DNA of 13,333 nucleotides from Candidatus Altimarinota bacterium. Its GTDB lineage: Bacteria > Patescibacteriota > Gracilibacteria > RBG-16-42-10. Positions 1 to 4,979 of the stretch are shown in pieces. The first letter of the stretch is position 1; every line of letters begins with the position of its first letter. The stretch covers positions 1 to 13,333 of the forward strand of contig JAGNZB010000029.1 of assembly GCA_017984655.1 (NCBI GenBank), written 5' to 3'. Under the pieces are notes generated by a model. The model was not told where the DNA came from and ran no database searches. It saw only the letters and a list, made by a program, of their open reading frames with translations. A program made the translations under genes and the position numbers.

Positions 1-40
1 TAAAAGAAGTAGTAGTGCACCAGGCTTAATTGCCTCTTAG
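1..40 (+). other. Possible 3' end of an upstream gene
   Basis: Two forward frames are open at the left edge. One ends at TAG 38-40, directly abutting the ATG at 41; its visible tail reads KRSSSAPGLIAS. The other ends at TAA 27-29, with tail KEVVVHQA. Either could be the C-terminus of an upstream gene co-transcribed with the RodA-like gene. A penicillin-binding protein 2 gene would be the classical neighbour, but nothing visible identifies it. With so few codons I cannot choose the frame. Confidence 0.25.
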
Positions 41-1159
41 ATGTGGAGAACCCTGTGGCGTGAATTTGATTGGTGGTTGTTTTATAGCGCAGTTGTCTTA
101 AGTTTGTTTGGTCTAGTAGTACTAGTAGGGCATGAAGCTAGTACTACTTTTCTTAGTAGCATTGCTGCCAAACAAATCTTTTTTTTGGTATTGGCGATTT
201 TGGCTGCATGGTTTACCTCGTTTGCTGACTACCGCAGCTGGCGCACTCCCGCCTATACTTTCTACATGATCATGATAGCCATCTTGATCGGCGTGTTGAT
301 TTTTGGTGTGACCAGAAATGGTACGAGAGGATGGTTTGATTTAGGTCCACTCCAGATCCAACCATCAGAATTTGCCAAGATTCCTTTTATCATTGCTCTT
401 GCTCGCTTCTGGAGTAAAAAAGCAGTCCACACGATTCGTGACGTCCTCAAGTCACTAGTATTTTTAGTGCCAGTATTGGTACTAGTTTTACGTCAGCCAG
501 ACTTGGGAACAGCTCTAAGCTTTGCAACGATCTGGGTCATTGTCGTCTTGGCACTCAACTTACCAGTCAAACAACTCATCGGCTTCATGATGATCGCACT
601 AGTAGGAGCAGCAGGCTCTTTATTTTTGTTACTGCAATTCGTCGGTCAGGATAGTTATCAATTCCAAAGAATCGCCGTCTATCCTGATCATTTGTTTCTG
701 AGGTCATTACATCACCGCGATAGTGGCTACCAGGTCGATCAAGCCATCATTGCGATTGGTTCTGGCCAAGCACTTGGTTCTGGTGTCGGCACTGGCTGGC
801 AGGCGAGACTCAATTACTTGCCCGTCAAAGAGTCTGATTTTATCTTTGCCAATATTGCCGAATCTATGGGGTTCTTGGGAGCATCACTACTAATTCTCCT
901 GTTTGCATTATTTTTGATGCGCACAATTCGAGTAGCTAGCTTAGCCCAAGATAGCTTTGGCAAGATCCTTGCCACCGGTCTCTTGGGAATGTTTTTCTTC
1001 CACACAGTAGAGAATATCGGCATGAACATGGGCTTATTGCCTGTTACCGGGGTACCACTCTCATTTGTCAGTTATGGTGGTAGTCACTTGATAACAGCAT
1101 ACATAGGCCTCGGGTTACTAGAGAGCATTATCATGAGACATAAGAAAATCAAGTTCTAA
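41..1159 (+). CDS. rodA: RodA/FtsW-family (SEDS) peptidoglycan glycosyltransferase
   Basis: This is a polytopic membrane enzyme of 372 residues, normal for the family. SEDS proteins polymerise lipid II into glycan strands at the membrane, paired with a class B penicillin-binding protein. Landmarks follow family order: an N-terminal EFDWWL segment before the first membrane helix; QPSE at 107-110; RQPDLGTA at 151-158; a long extracellular loop with GYQVDQA (229-235) and LPVKESDFIFA (260-270), whose Asp266 matches the essential aspartate; then NIGMNMGLLPVTGVPL (325-340) and VSYGGS (343-348). The QPDLGTA form and the short N-terminus favour RodA (elongation) over FtsW (division), but the two are hard to separate by eye. 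ATG 41 follows TAG 38-40 with no Shine-Dalgarno, suggesting translation coupled to an upstream gene. Confidence 0.9.
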   Translation: MWRTLWREFDWWLFYSAVVLSLFGLVVLVGHEASTTFLSSIAAKQIFFLVLAILAAWFTSFADYRSWRTPAYTFYMIMIAILIGVLIFGVTRNGTRGWFDLGPLQIQPSEFAKIPFIIALARFWSKKAVHTIRDVLKSLVFLVPVLVLVLRQPDLGTALSFATIWVIVVLALNLPVKQLIGFMMIALVGAAGSLFLLLQFVGQDSYQFQRIAVYPDHLFLRSLHHRDSGYQVDQAIIAIGSGQALGSGVGTGWQARLNYLPVKESDFIFANIAESMGFLGASLLILLFALFLMRTIRVASLAQDSFGKILATGLLGMFFFHTVENIGMNMGLLPVTGVPLSFVSYGGSHLITAYIGLGLLESIIMRHKKIKF

Positions 1160-1173
1160 AGCCATTTCCACGG

Positions 1174-1202
1174 TTGACAGCACCTAGTGCATATGCTTAG
1201 AT
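1174..1202 (+). promoter_or_regulatory. Predicted promoter of the HU gene
   Basis: TTGACA (1174-1179) is a perfect -35 box. It is followed after 17 bases by TTAGAT (1197-1202), a weak -10 strengthened by an upstream TG (1194-1195), which makes an extended -10. Transcription from here gives a leader of about 60 nt before ATG 1273. A near copy of the -10 region, TATGCTAAGAT, recurs at 1211-1221. Confidence 0.5.
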
Positions 1203-1207
1203 GGCTT

Positions 1208-1237
1208 ATGTATGCTAAGATCAAAGCCTGCATACAT
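1208..1237 (+). promoter_or_regulatory. Inverted repeat in the HU leader
   Basis: ATGTATGC (1208-1215) and GCATACAT (1230-1237) are perfect 8-bp complements separated by 14 nt. They lie between the predicted promoter and the Shine-Dalgarno site. They could form an RNA hairpin in the leader or a two-armed protein site in DNA. No T-run follows, so this is not a terminator. Confidence 0.45.
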
Positions 1238-1256
1238 CCTTAAAACATCAAATATG

Positions 1257-1267
1257 AAAGGAGGTGA
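1257..1267 (+). promoter_or_regulatory. Strong ribosome-binding site that sets the HU start
   Basis: AAAGGAGGTGA is nearly the full complement of the 16S rRNA 3' end and sits 5 nt before ATG 1273. An in-frame GTG at 1264-1266 lies inside this site, so it cannot be the start codon. Neighbouring genes show no comparable site. Confidence 0.85.
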
Positions 1268-1272
1268 CTCAA

Positions 1273-1548
1273 ATGACTAAGCAAGATCTCATTAATGCTA
1301 TTGCTACCCAAGCTAAAGTAACTAAGAATGCAGCTTCTGCAGCTCTTACTGCTGTTTTGGATGCAGTTTCTAAGACTCTTTCTAAGGGTGGTAAAGTTAC
1401 CATTACTGGTTTCGGTACTTTCAGTGTTAGCAAACGTAACGCTCGCACAGGTGTCAACCCACGTAATCCTAGCCAAAAGATTAAGATCCCTGCAATGAAG
1501 ACTCCACACTTCAAAGCTGGTAAATCACTCAAAGAATCAGTTCGTTAA
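1273..1548 (+). CDS. hup: HU-family nucleoid DNA-binding protein
   Basis: The protein has 91 residues, the usual HU/IHF size. It is a small basic protein that dimerises, bends DNA and organises the nucleoid. The N-terminal helices (MTKQDLINAI onward, 1-40) form the dimer body. The signature GFGTFSVSKRNARTG lies at 46-60, followed by the DNA-clasping arm with the conserved NP at 62-63. The usual NPxTGE turn is NPRNPSQK here, and the protein resumes with IKIPAMKTPHFKAGK and a basic end. The start is fixed by the Shine-Dalgarno site at 1257-1267. Codons are strongly biased toward T-ending forms (GCT, ACT, GTT, TCT), more than in nearby genes, which suggests high expression. The gene has its own promoter and terminator. 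It could be either HU or IHF-like; I favour HU because it appears to stand alone. Confidence 0.95.
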   Translation: MTKQDLINAIATQAKVTKNAASAALTAVLDAVSKTLSKGGKVTITGFGTFSVSKRNARTGVNPRNPSQKIKIPAMKTPHFKAGKSLKESVR

Positions 1549-1567
1549 TTATTCTTTGATCAAGACG

Positions 1568-1608
1568 CCTAAGAACTCCCAAGGATTTATTCTAAGGGAG
1601 TTTTTAGG
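1568..1608 (+). terminator. Rho-independent-like terminator after HU
   Basis: CCTAAGAACTCCC (1568-1580) pairs with GGGAGTTTTTAGG (1596-1608) over 13 bp with one G-U pair and a 15-nt loop. The T-run (1601-1605) lies inside the 3' arm. A shorter CTCCC/GGGAG hairpin followed by TTTTT would therefore be the functional terminator form. It begins 19 nt after the HU stop codon. Confidence 0.7.
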
Positions 1609-1655
1609 TTGTGGACAAATAGACAAAATAAACTACAAATAGTGCCAAGTTCCTA

Positions 1656-1683
1656 TTGCAATAACTGGACGCTTCGCTATAAT
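1656..1683 (+). promoter_or_regulatory. Promoter of the tRNA-Gly/tRNA-Pro unit
   Basis: TTGCAA (1656-1661), a 16-nt spacer and a perfect TATAAT (1678-1683) lie just upstream of the tRNA. Initiation would fall near 1690, about 8 nt before the mature 5' end. It probably serves both tRNAs, since no clear promoter lies between them. Confidence 0.65.
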
Positions 1684-1697
1684 CTGGTCGCGTTTGT

Positions 1698-1771
1698 GCG
1701 GGTATAGTATAGCGGTATTATGACTGCCTTCCAAGCAGTAGAGATGAGTTCAATTCTCATTACCCGCTCCA
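1698..1771 (+). tRNA. tRNA-Gly (anticodon UCC)
   Basis: A complete cloverleaf can be folded by hand. The acceptor stem is GCGGGTA/TACCCGC with discriminator T and an encoded CCA (1769-1771). The anticodon stem ACTGC/GCAGT closes the loop CTTCCAA with anticodon TCC. The T arm is ATGAG-TTCAATT-CTCAT. The D stem is weak (a G-U plus two A-U pairs), and the variable loop has 4 nt. The anticodon reads GGA/GGG and is not a UGA-reading glycine tRNA. Confidence 0.95.
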
Positions 1772-1773
1772 CA

Positions 1774-1790
1774 CAGTCGTTTCACGACTG
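1774..1790 (+). other. Hairpin directly 3' of tRNA-Gly
   Basis: CAGTCGT/ACGACTG form a perfect 7-bp stem with a TTC loop, two bases after the CCA end. No T-run follows, so it more likely marks or protects a processing site in the tRNA precursor than ends transcription. Confidence 0.5.
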
Positions 1791-1811
1791 AAGGATCAGT
1801 ATCAGGAGAAG

Positions 1812-1837
1812 GATAGGAACAGCCAATAGTTCTTATC
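1812..1837 (+). other. Second inter-tRNA hairpin
   Basis: GATAGGAAC (1812-1820) pairs with GTTCTTATC (1829-1837): 9 bp with one G-U and an 8-nt loop, midway between the two tRNAs. There is no uridine run after it. It may be an RNase site in the tRNA precursor. Confidence 0.4.
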
Positions 1838-1865
1838 AAGATATTATTCTTACGCAACTACACAT

Positions 1866-1942
1866 CGGGGTATGGCTCAGTTGGCTAGAGCGCCTGCTTT
1901 GGGAGCAGGAAGTCGCAGGTTCGAGTCCTGCTACCCCGACCA
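1866..1942 (+). tRNA. tRNA-Pro (anticodon UGG)
   Basis: This is a canonical 77-nt cloverleaf. The acceptor stem is CGGGGTA/TACCCCG with discriminator A and encoded CCA (1940-1942). The D arm is GCTC-AGTTGGCTA-GAGC. The anticodon stem CCTGC/GCAGG closes TTTGGGA with anticodon TGG. The T arm is GCAGG-TTCGAGT-CCTGC. The C1-G72 pair fits proline tRNAs. Confidence 0.97.
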
Positions 1943-2075
1943 CGAGATCGCCATAAGCGAGCGAGTCTCTTTCCTATTTCCTCGCTCCTCAGTTTTTCGC
2001 CTAGGGTACAGTTTGCGATCTCAAGGAAATAGGAACCAGGAAAAAGGAAATAATCGCTCAGAAACAAAGGGATCC
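1943..2075 (+). ncRNA. Structured non-coding stretch after tRNA-Pro (possible small RNA or leader)
   Basis: No plausible gene lies here, but complementary words are dense. GAGATCGC (1944-1951) matches GCGATCTC (2015-2022). TTCCTATTTCC (1971-1981) matches GGAAATAGGAA (2025-2035). GAGCGAG (1959-1965) matches CTCGCTC (1981-1987). The first two pairs interleave in the order A-B-A'-B', a pseudoknot topology. GAGATCGC can alternatively pair with GCGA-g-TCTC (1961-1969), so mutually exclusive folds exist. The stretch starts right at the tRNA CCA end and runs into the terminator at 2076-2110, so it would be transcribed with the tRNA. I recognise no known RNA family; degenerate repeat DNA is the alternative. 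Confidence 0.4.
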
Positions 2076-2110
2076 TTATTCCTAAGGTTTTTGACCTTAG
2101 AATAAATTTT
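2076..2110 (+). terminator. Terminator-like hairpin downstream of tRNA-Pro
   Basis: TTATT-c-CTAAGGT (2076-2088) pairs with ACCTTAG-AATAA (2094-2105): 12 bp with a single bulged C and a TTTTG loop, followed by ATTTT. AGGAAATAA (2045-2053) could pair with TTATTCCT (2076-2083) with one bulge, which would compete with this hairpin. Confidence 0.6.
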
Positions 2111-2199
2111 GCAATCTTTGCGACAACAGCATCACTGATACATCTCATGTCAGTACCATATGAACCTCACCAATGAGTTATTCTTTCCCTAGTAATTTT

Positions 2200-2208
2200 T
2201 GTTATAGT
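2200..2208 (+). promoter_or_regulatory. Extended -10 promoter of the VOC gene
   Basis: TG-T-TATAGT is an extended -10 element ending 10 nt before ATG 2219. The expected initiation point, near 2215, leaves almost no leader, so the mRNA is probably leaderless or nearly so. There is no convincing -35 and no Shine-Dalgarno. The rest of 2111-2199 holds only a small imperfect hairpin (2134-2154). Confidence 0.45.
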
Positions 2209-2218
2209 GACCCTATAA

Positions 2219-2602
2219 ATGTCTACCACTATGCTCAAGATCTCATCAATTCTCATCGGTGTCCGTTCATTAGCAGTAGCCAAACCTTTTTACGAAAATG
2301 TCTTTGGGATTACATTTGAAGAGTTTCGACCACCATTCGCTTCTTTCATTTTTGACAATATCGAGTTCAATATCGAAGAAGATGCTCCGACACGTGATCC
2401 CAAGTGGGCCCAAAACTACATTGGCGGCAGAAAGCAGGTAGCACTAAGAACAGATGATTTAGACCAATTTCTCATCCATGCCCAGGCACAGGGTGCCACA
2501 CTGATCAAAGAGCCCCATACTCATCCTTGGGGATGGCGTGAGGCGATCATCGCAGACCTGGATAACAACCAGTTCATCGTCGAACAAGAGATCGTCCACT
2601 AA
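2219..2602 (+). CDS. VOC-superfamily (glyoxalase/bleomycin-resistance-like) protein
   Basis: This is a small cytosolic protein of 127 residues with the two-module beta-alpha-beta-beta-beta layout of the vicinal oxygen chelate fold. Module one (6-52) contains ISSILIGVRSLAVAKPFYENVFG. Module two (72-125) contains VALRTDDLDQFLIHAQAQGA and ends with IADLDNNQFIVEQ, the usual D-x-x-x-N/G closing strand. The first metal-ligand position, often His in HxxxxV motifs, is Ile/Leu here; Glu122 could be the C-terminal ligand. The substrate is therefore unpredictable, and a ligand-binding rather than catalytic role is possible. ATG 2219 fits the promoter; ATG 2231 is an alternative. The stop overlaps the converging HD gene by 4 bp. 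Confidence 0.8.
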   Translation: MSTTMLKISSILIGVRSLAVAKPFYENVFGITFEEFRPPFASFIFDNIEFNIEEDAPTRDPKWAQNYIGGRKQVALRTDDLDQFLIHAQAQGATLIKEPHTHPWGWREAIIADLDNNQFIVEQEIVH

Positions 2603-3408
2603 TCAGACACCACTTCATACTCCCAGACTGGCACATAGCTCCGAGTATTATCAAAGACGTGCTTGGTCACATCGACATCGAGTTGCTGGCGAATTCTCCG
2701 CACCAATGTCTCCTGGAGCCCCTTGCCCTCACCAACCCATTGCTGAGCTAGAGCTTCTATGTGACCACCATCACTGTAAGCAGCACGCACTGCTAAGATC
2801 TCTCTTACCTGAGCTCTGATCAGCTGATCAATCACATCGCACACTTTACCCTCGTAATCTTGCACATAGCGAAGACAGGCGATGACATAGTCAGGATGAA
2901 TCATCCCTACTCGGTCCTCAATAGCAAGTTGGTTACCAACGAGATTATCAAGCACTTTAGCGATATCAGCTACCATTCGAGGGGCACCAGACAATGTCTT
3001 TCGTTGACGAAACAACGCAAATTTCGCCACCAAGTATTCTCGCTCAGCTTCTGTTAGTGAAGCTAAGTTGGCTCGCACTTTCGCCACCTCATCAGCATCA
3101 TCAGCACCGTGAGCTTTTATAAAAGTTGCAATATCTTCCATCGCCAAAATCTCTTCATCATCATGACAGCTGACAATTGTCTGCAGATGATTGAGCTCTG
3201 ACAGTACGGCAGCATCATCTCGAAACGCATGACGCAATACTGGCAGAAGTATCGTAGCCAAACGCACAATGCGAGCAATGTGTTCGTGCACCGAGTCTTT
3301 TCTAGTCACATGTGGATTGGGCACATATCGCATTACTAAGCTACCACGCACAGACATCTGCGATACATATTTTAGCGTGTTGTGGGCCTCCTCAATACCG
3401 TAAGACAT
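2599..3408 (-). CDS. HD-domain metal-dependent phosphohydrolase (HD_3/YfbR-like)
   Basis: This is a cytosolic protein of 269 residues. The N-terminal two thirds follow the HD_3/YfbR pattern: a lead helix with R27; then DSVHEHIARIVRLA (38-51) with the first metal His at 43; then the HD pair His82-Asp83 in SCHDDEEIL with Glu86 one turn later; and DNLVGNQLAIED (154-165), with Asp154 the likely last ligand. Related enzymes remove phosphate from nucleotides such as deoxynucleoside monophosphates, but the substrate here cannot be read from sequence. The C-terminal tail (about 195-269) is mostly helical and longer than a minimal HD_3 protein; I do not recognise it. It is transcribed alone from the promoter at 3430-3458 and converges on the VOC gene with a 4-bp overlap. 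Confidence 0.7.
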   Translation of the reverse strand: MSYGIEEAHNTLKYVSQMSVRGSLVMRYVPNPHVTRKDSVHEHIARIVRLATILLPVLRHAFRDDAAVLSELNHLQTIVSCHDDEEILAMEDIATFIKAHGADDADEVAKVRANLASLTEAEREYLVAKFALFRQRKTLSGAPRMVADIAKVLDNLVGNQLAIEDRVGMIHPDYVIACLRYVQDYEGKVCDVIDQLIRAQVREILAVRAAYSDGGHIEALAQQWVGEGKGLQETLVRRIRQQLDVDVTKHVFDNTRSYVPVWEYEVVSD

Positions 3409-3429
3409 GCAAAGAAATTACTCTTCATT

Positions 3430-3458
3430 TTTATAGTCCAATCCCACTCACTAGACAA
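3430..3458 (-). promoter_or_regulatory. Promoter of the HD-domain gene
   Basis: On the minus strand, TTGTCT (3453-3458), a 17-nt spacer and TATAAA (3430-3435) form a good sigma-70-type promoter. Initiation near 3423 leaves a leader of about 15 nt. No clear Shine-Dalgarno precedes ATG 3408. Confidence 0.5.
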
Positions 3459-3492
3459 GAGAAAAAAGTAATATTCTAATACACTCTTGTAC

Positions 3493-4899
3493 TCATTGTG
3501 AAAGAGCACCTACTAAAGCAGCATCTACAGGTCTATTCAACCTCGTCACAATAAAAGTCGAATCACGCATGCCAAACACCGTAGTAGCCTGAACTTCAGT
3601 ACCATTATGAAGCGTAAGCGTAAAGCGATCACATCCAGGATTCCAAGATAGGTTGAGACGATACTGATGCAATGCAGCGCGATCAATGTGCCACTGGGGG
3701 TGAAGCAGGATAGGACTATGACCAATAATATGAGCTACACCCAAAATATAAACTCCCAAATCACGTGGAGTTTGATGACCTACAGGCAAACAGAGTCTTG
3801 TATGAGGGGAGTTAGCTACCATAGCTCCAATCACCCCAGTACGGATACTTGGAGCATACGATGTGAAATTATTGACCAACCCAGCTTCATGCATAGTGTA
3901 GTCAACTGGCAGCACCGGCATTGGTGACAAAACTACTGCAGGAGGTGCAATTGACTCAACTGGAGATGGAGACATGGCTCTTGGATGTTGAATGGGAGCC
4001 ATAGATCGATGATGTACCTCTGGAGCCTTCTTAGCCAACATCAAACCAATACCAAATCCACCAACCCCCAATGCTATAACACCACTTGCGAGTAAACCAG
4101 CACGAGTTTGCCCTCGAGCATAATGAGTAGCAGCACGAACATCCATGTTCGCTCCCGCATCTGCAGTAATAGCAGGTGCATTTGAAATCTGGACATCAGA
4201 CACAACTAAATTTGCTGATTCATTAGCAACAGAAGACACGACACCATCTCCTAGTTGGTTACCCGTATCTATAGCAGGTACAGCAAGAGCATCACCAGAA
4301 ACTTCAGTTATTTCCACGCTAGTTTCAGTCATTGTCTGAGTACTAGGGCGAGTACCGCTTTGTGCCCCCACATGAGAAGAACCACTAGGAACATCAGCAA
4401 CACCAATCTTAATAGTCTGTTCCGCCACTTTTTCTTGTAAAGACCTGATCTCCTGCAGACCAAATAAGAATGTATAAAACTGCTGACAGAGGCTCCACAA
4501 TTGAAAAGCAACCACATTGTCAGAATCTTCATTTGGAGCACATCTGGTGACGATGACTTCAAACTCATGAACCAAGCTTGGCAAGTCAGGTTTGCTGGAC
4601 AACACAGAACCAACAGGCACATCCGTTGTCACACCCAGTAAGCGGAAAACTTCCTGATAGATGCTAGCAAGGCCATCCCAGTGCATAACCTCCATTGTAG
4701 CTAAGATCTCACGAGCTGAGTTGGTGGGCAAAAGTTCCTTCTGATCCCGAAAAGACCGAGCGATCGTCACCTGCACAGCCAGCAAATTTTCCGAATCAGC
4801 TGCCGCTGACAAGGCCCGAGCAAGCATAGTGCTCACCAAAGATTGCTTGGGAGTATCTACACCATGAGAGTGATCAACACCAGATAAAACAGGAGACAT
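3493..4899 (-). CDS. Single-pass membrane protein of unknown function
   Basis: I do not recognise this family. From ATG 4899 the protein has 468 residues. An in-frame TTG at 4935 would add 12, but it overlaps a likely -10 box (TATGAT, 4935-4940), so I prefer the ATG. Layout: a helical N-terminal domain (about 1-165); a Ser/Thr/Ala-rich low-complexity stretch (about 165-262); one membrane segment (LLASGVIALGVGGFGIGLML, 269-288) preceded by Arg and followed by Lys-Lys; a Pro/Ser linker (about 293-333); and a compact, probably beta-rich C-terminal domain (about 334-468) with two Cys (370, 423). The Cys pair could form a disulfide if that domain is outside. Orientation is uncertain. There is no LPxTG motif and no sortase TLxTC motif. 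It uses the only TGA stop in the window. Confidence 0.7.
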   Translation of the reverse strand: MSPVLSGVDHSHGVDTPKQSLVSTMLARALSAAADSENLLAVQVTIARSFRDQKELLPTNSAREILATMEVMHWDGLASIYQEVFRLLGVTTDVPVGSVLSSKPDLPSLVHEFEVIVTRCAPNEDSDNVVAFQLWSLCQQFYTFLFGLQEIRSLQEKVAEQTIKIGVADVPSGSSHVGAQSGTRPSTQTMTETSVEITEVSGDALAVPAIDTGNQLGDGVVSSVANESANLVVSDVQISNAPAITADAGANMDVRAATHYARGQTRAGLLASGVIALGVGGFGIGLMLAKKAPEVHHRSMAPIQHPRAMSPSPVESIAPPAVVLSPMPVLPVDYTMHEAGLVNNFTSYAPSIRTGVIGAMVANSPHTRLCLPVGHQTPRDLGVYILGVAHIIGHSPILLHPQWHIDRAALHQYRLNLSWNPGCDRFTLTLHNGTEVQATTVFGMRDSTFIVTRLNRPVDAALVGALSQ

Positions 4900-4934
4900 A
4901 AATTGTGACAGATGGAAAATACACACGAGTCGCA

Positions 4935-4940
4935 ATCATA
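4935..4940 (-). promoter_or_regulatory. Possible -10 box for the membrane-protein gene
   Basis: TATGAT on the minus strand differs from consensus at one base and would place initiation near 4928, about 28 nt before ATG 4899. No good -35 is visible. Its position over the TTG at 4935 argues against that codon as the start. Confidence 0.3.
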
Positions 4941-4979
4941 GTGTATTCCCTCGAAATTGGCTAGAGTGTTGCCTTTGAT

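Noticed and set aside
1240..1532. Two antisense frames across the HU gene
   Set aside because: They are shadows of a confidently identified HU gene and have no independent start signal or recognisable domain.
1698..1771. Possible UGA-to-glycine recoding, as in some CPR lineages
   Set aside because: The tRNA-Gly has anticodon UCC, not UCA. The long genes have no in-frame UGA, and one gene ends at UGA.
1872..2148. Open frames on both strands over and after tRNA-Pro
   Set aside because: They overlap the complete tRNA, and their peptides are translations of tRNA and repeat sequence with no protein-like features.
3895..4020. Sortase or LPxTG-anchored surface protein for the unknown membrane protein
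   Set aside because: There is no LPxTG, and the Cys in NPGCDRFTL is not in a TLxTC context with a downstream Arg.
4329..4622. A 97-codon minus-strand frame inside the membrane-protein gene
   Set aside because: It is fully contained in the longer frame on the same strand, has odd composition, and lacks its own start signals.
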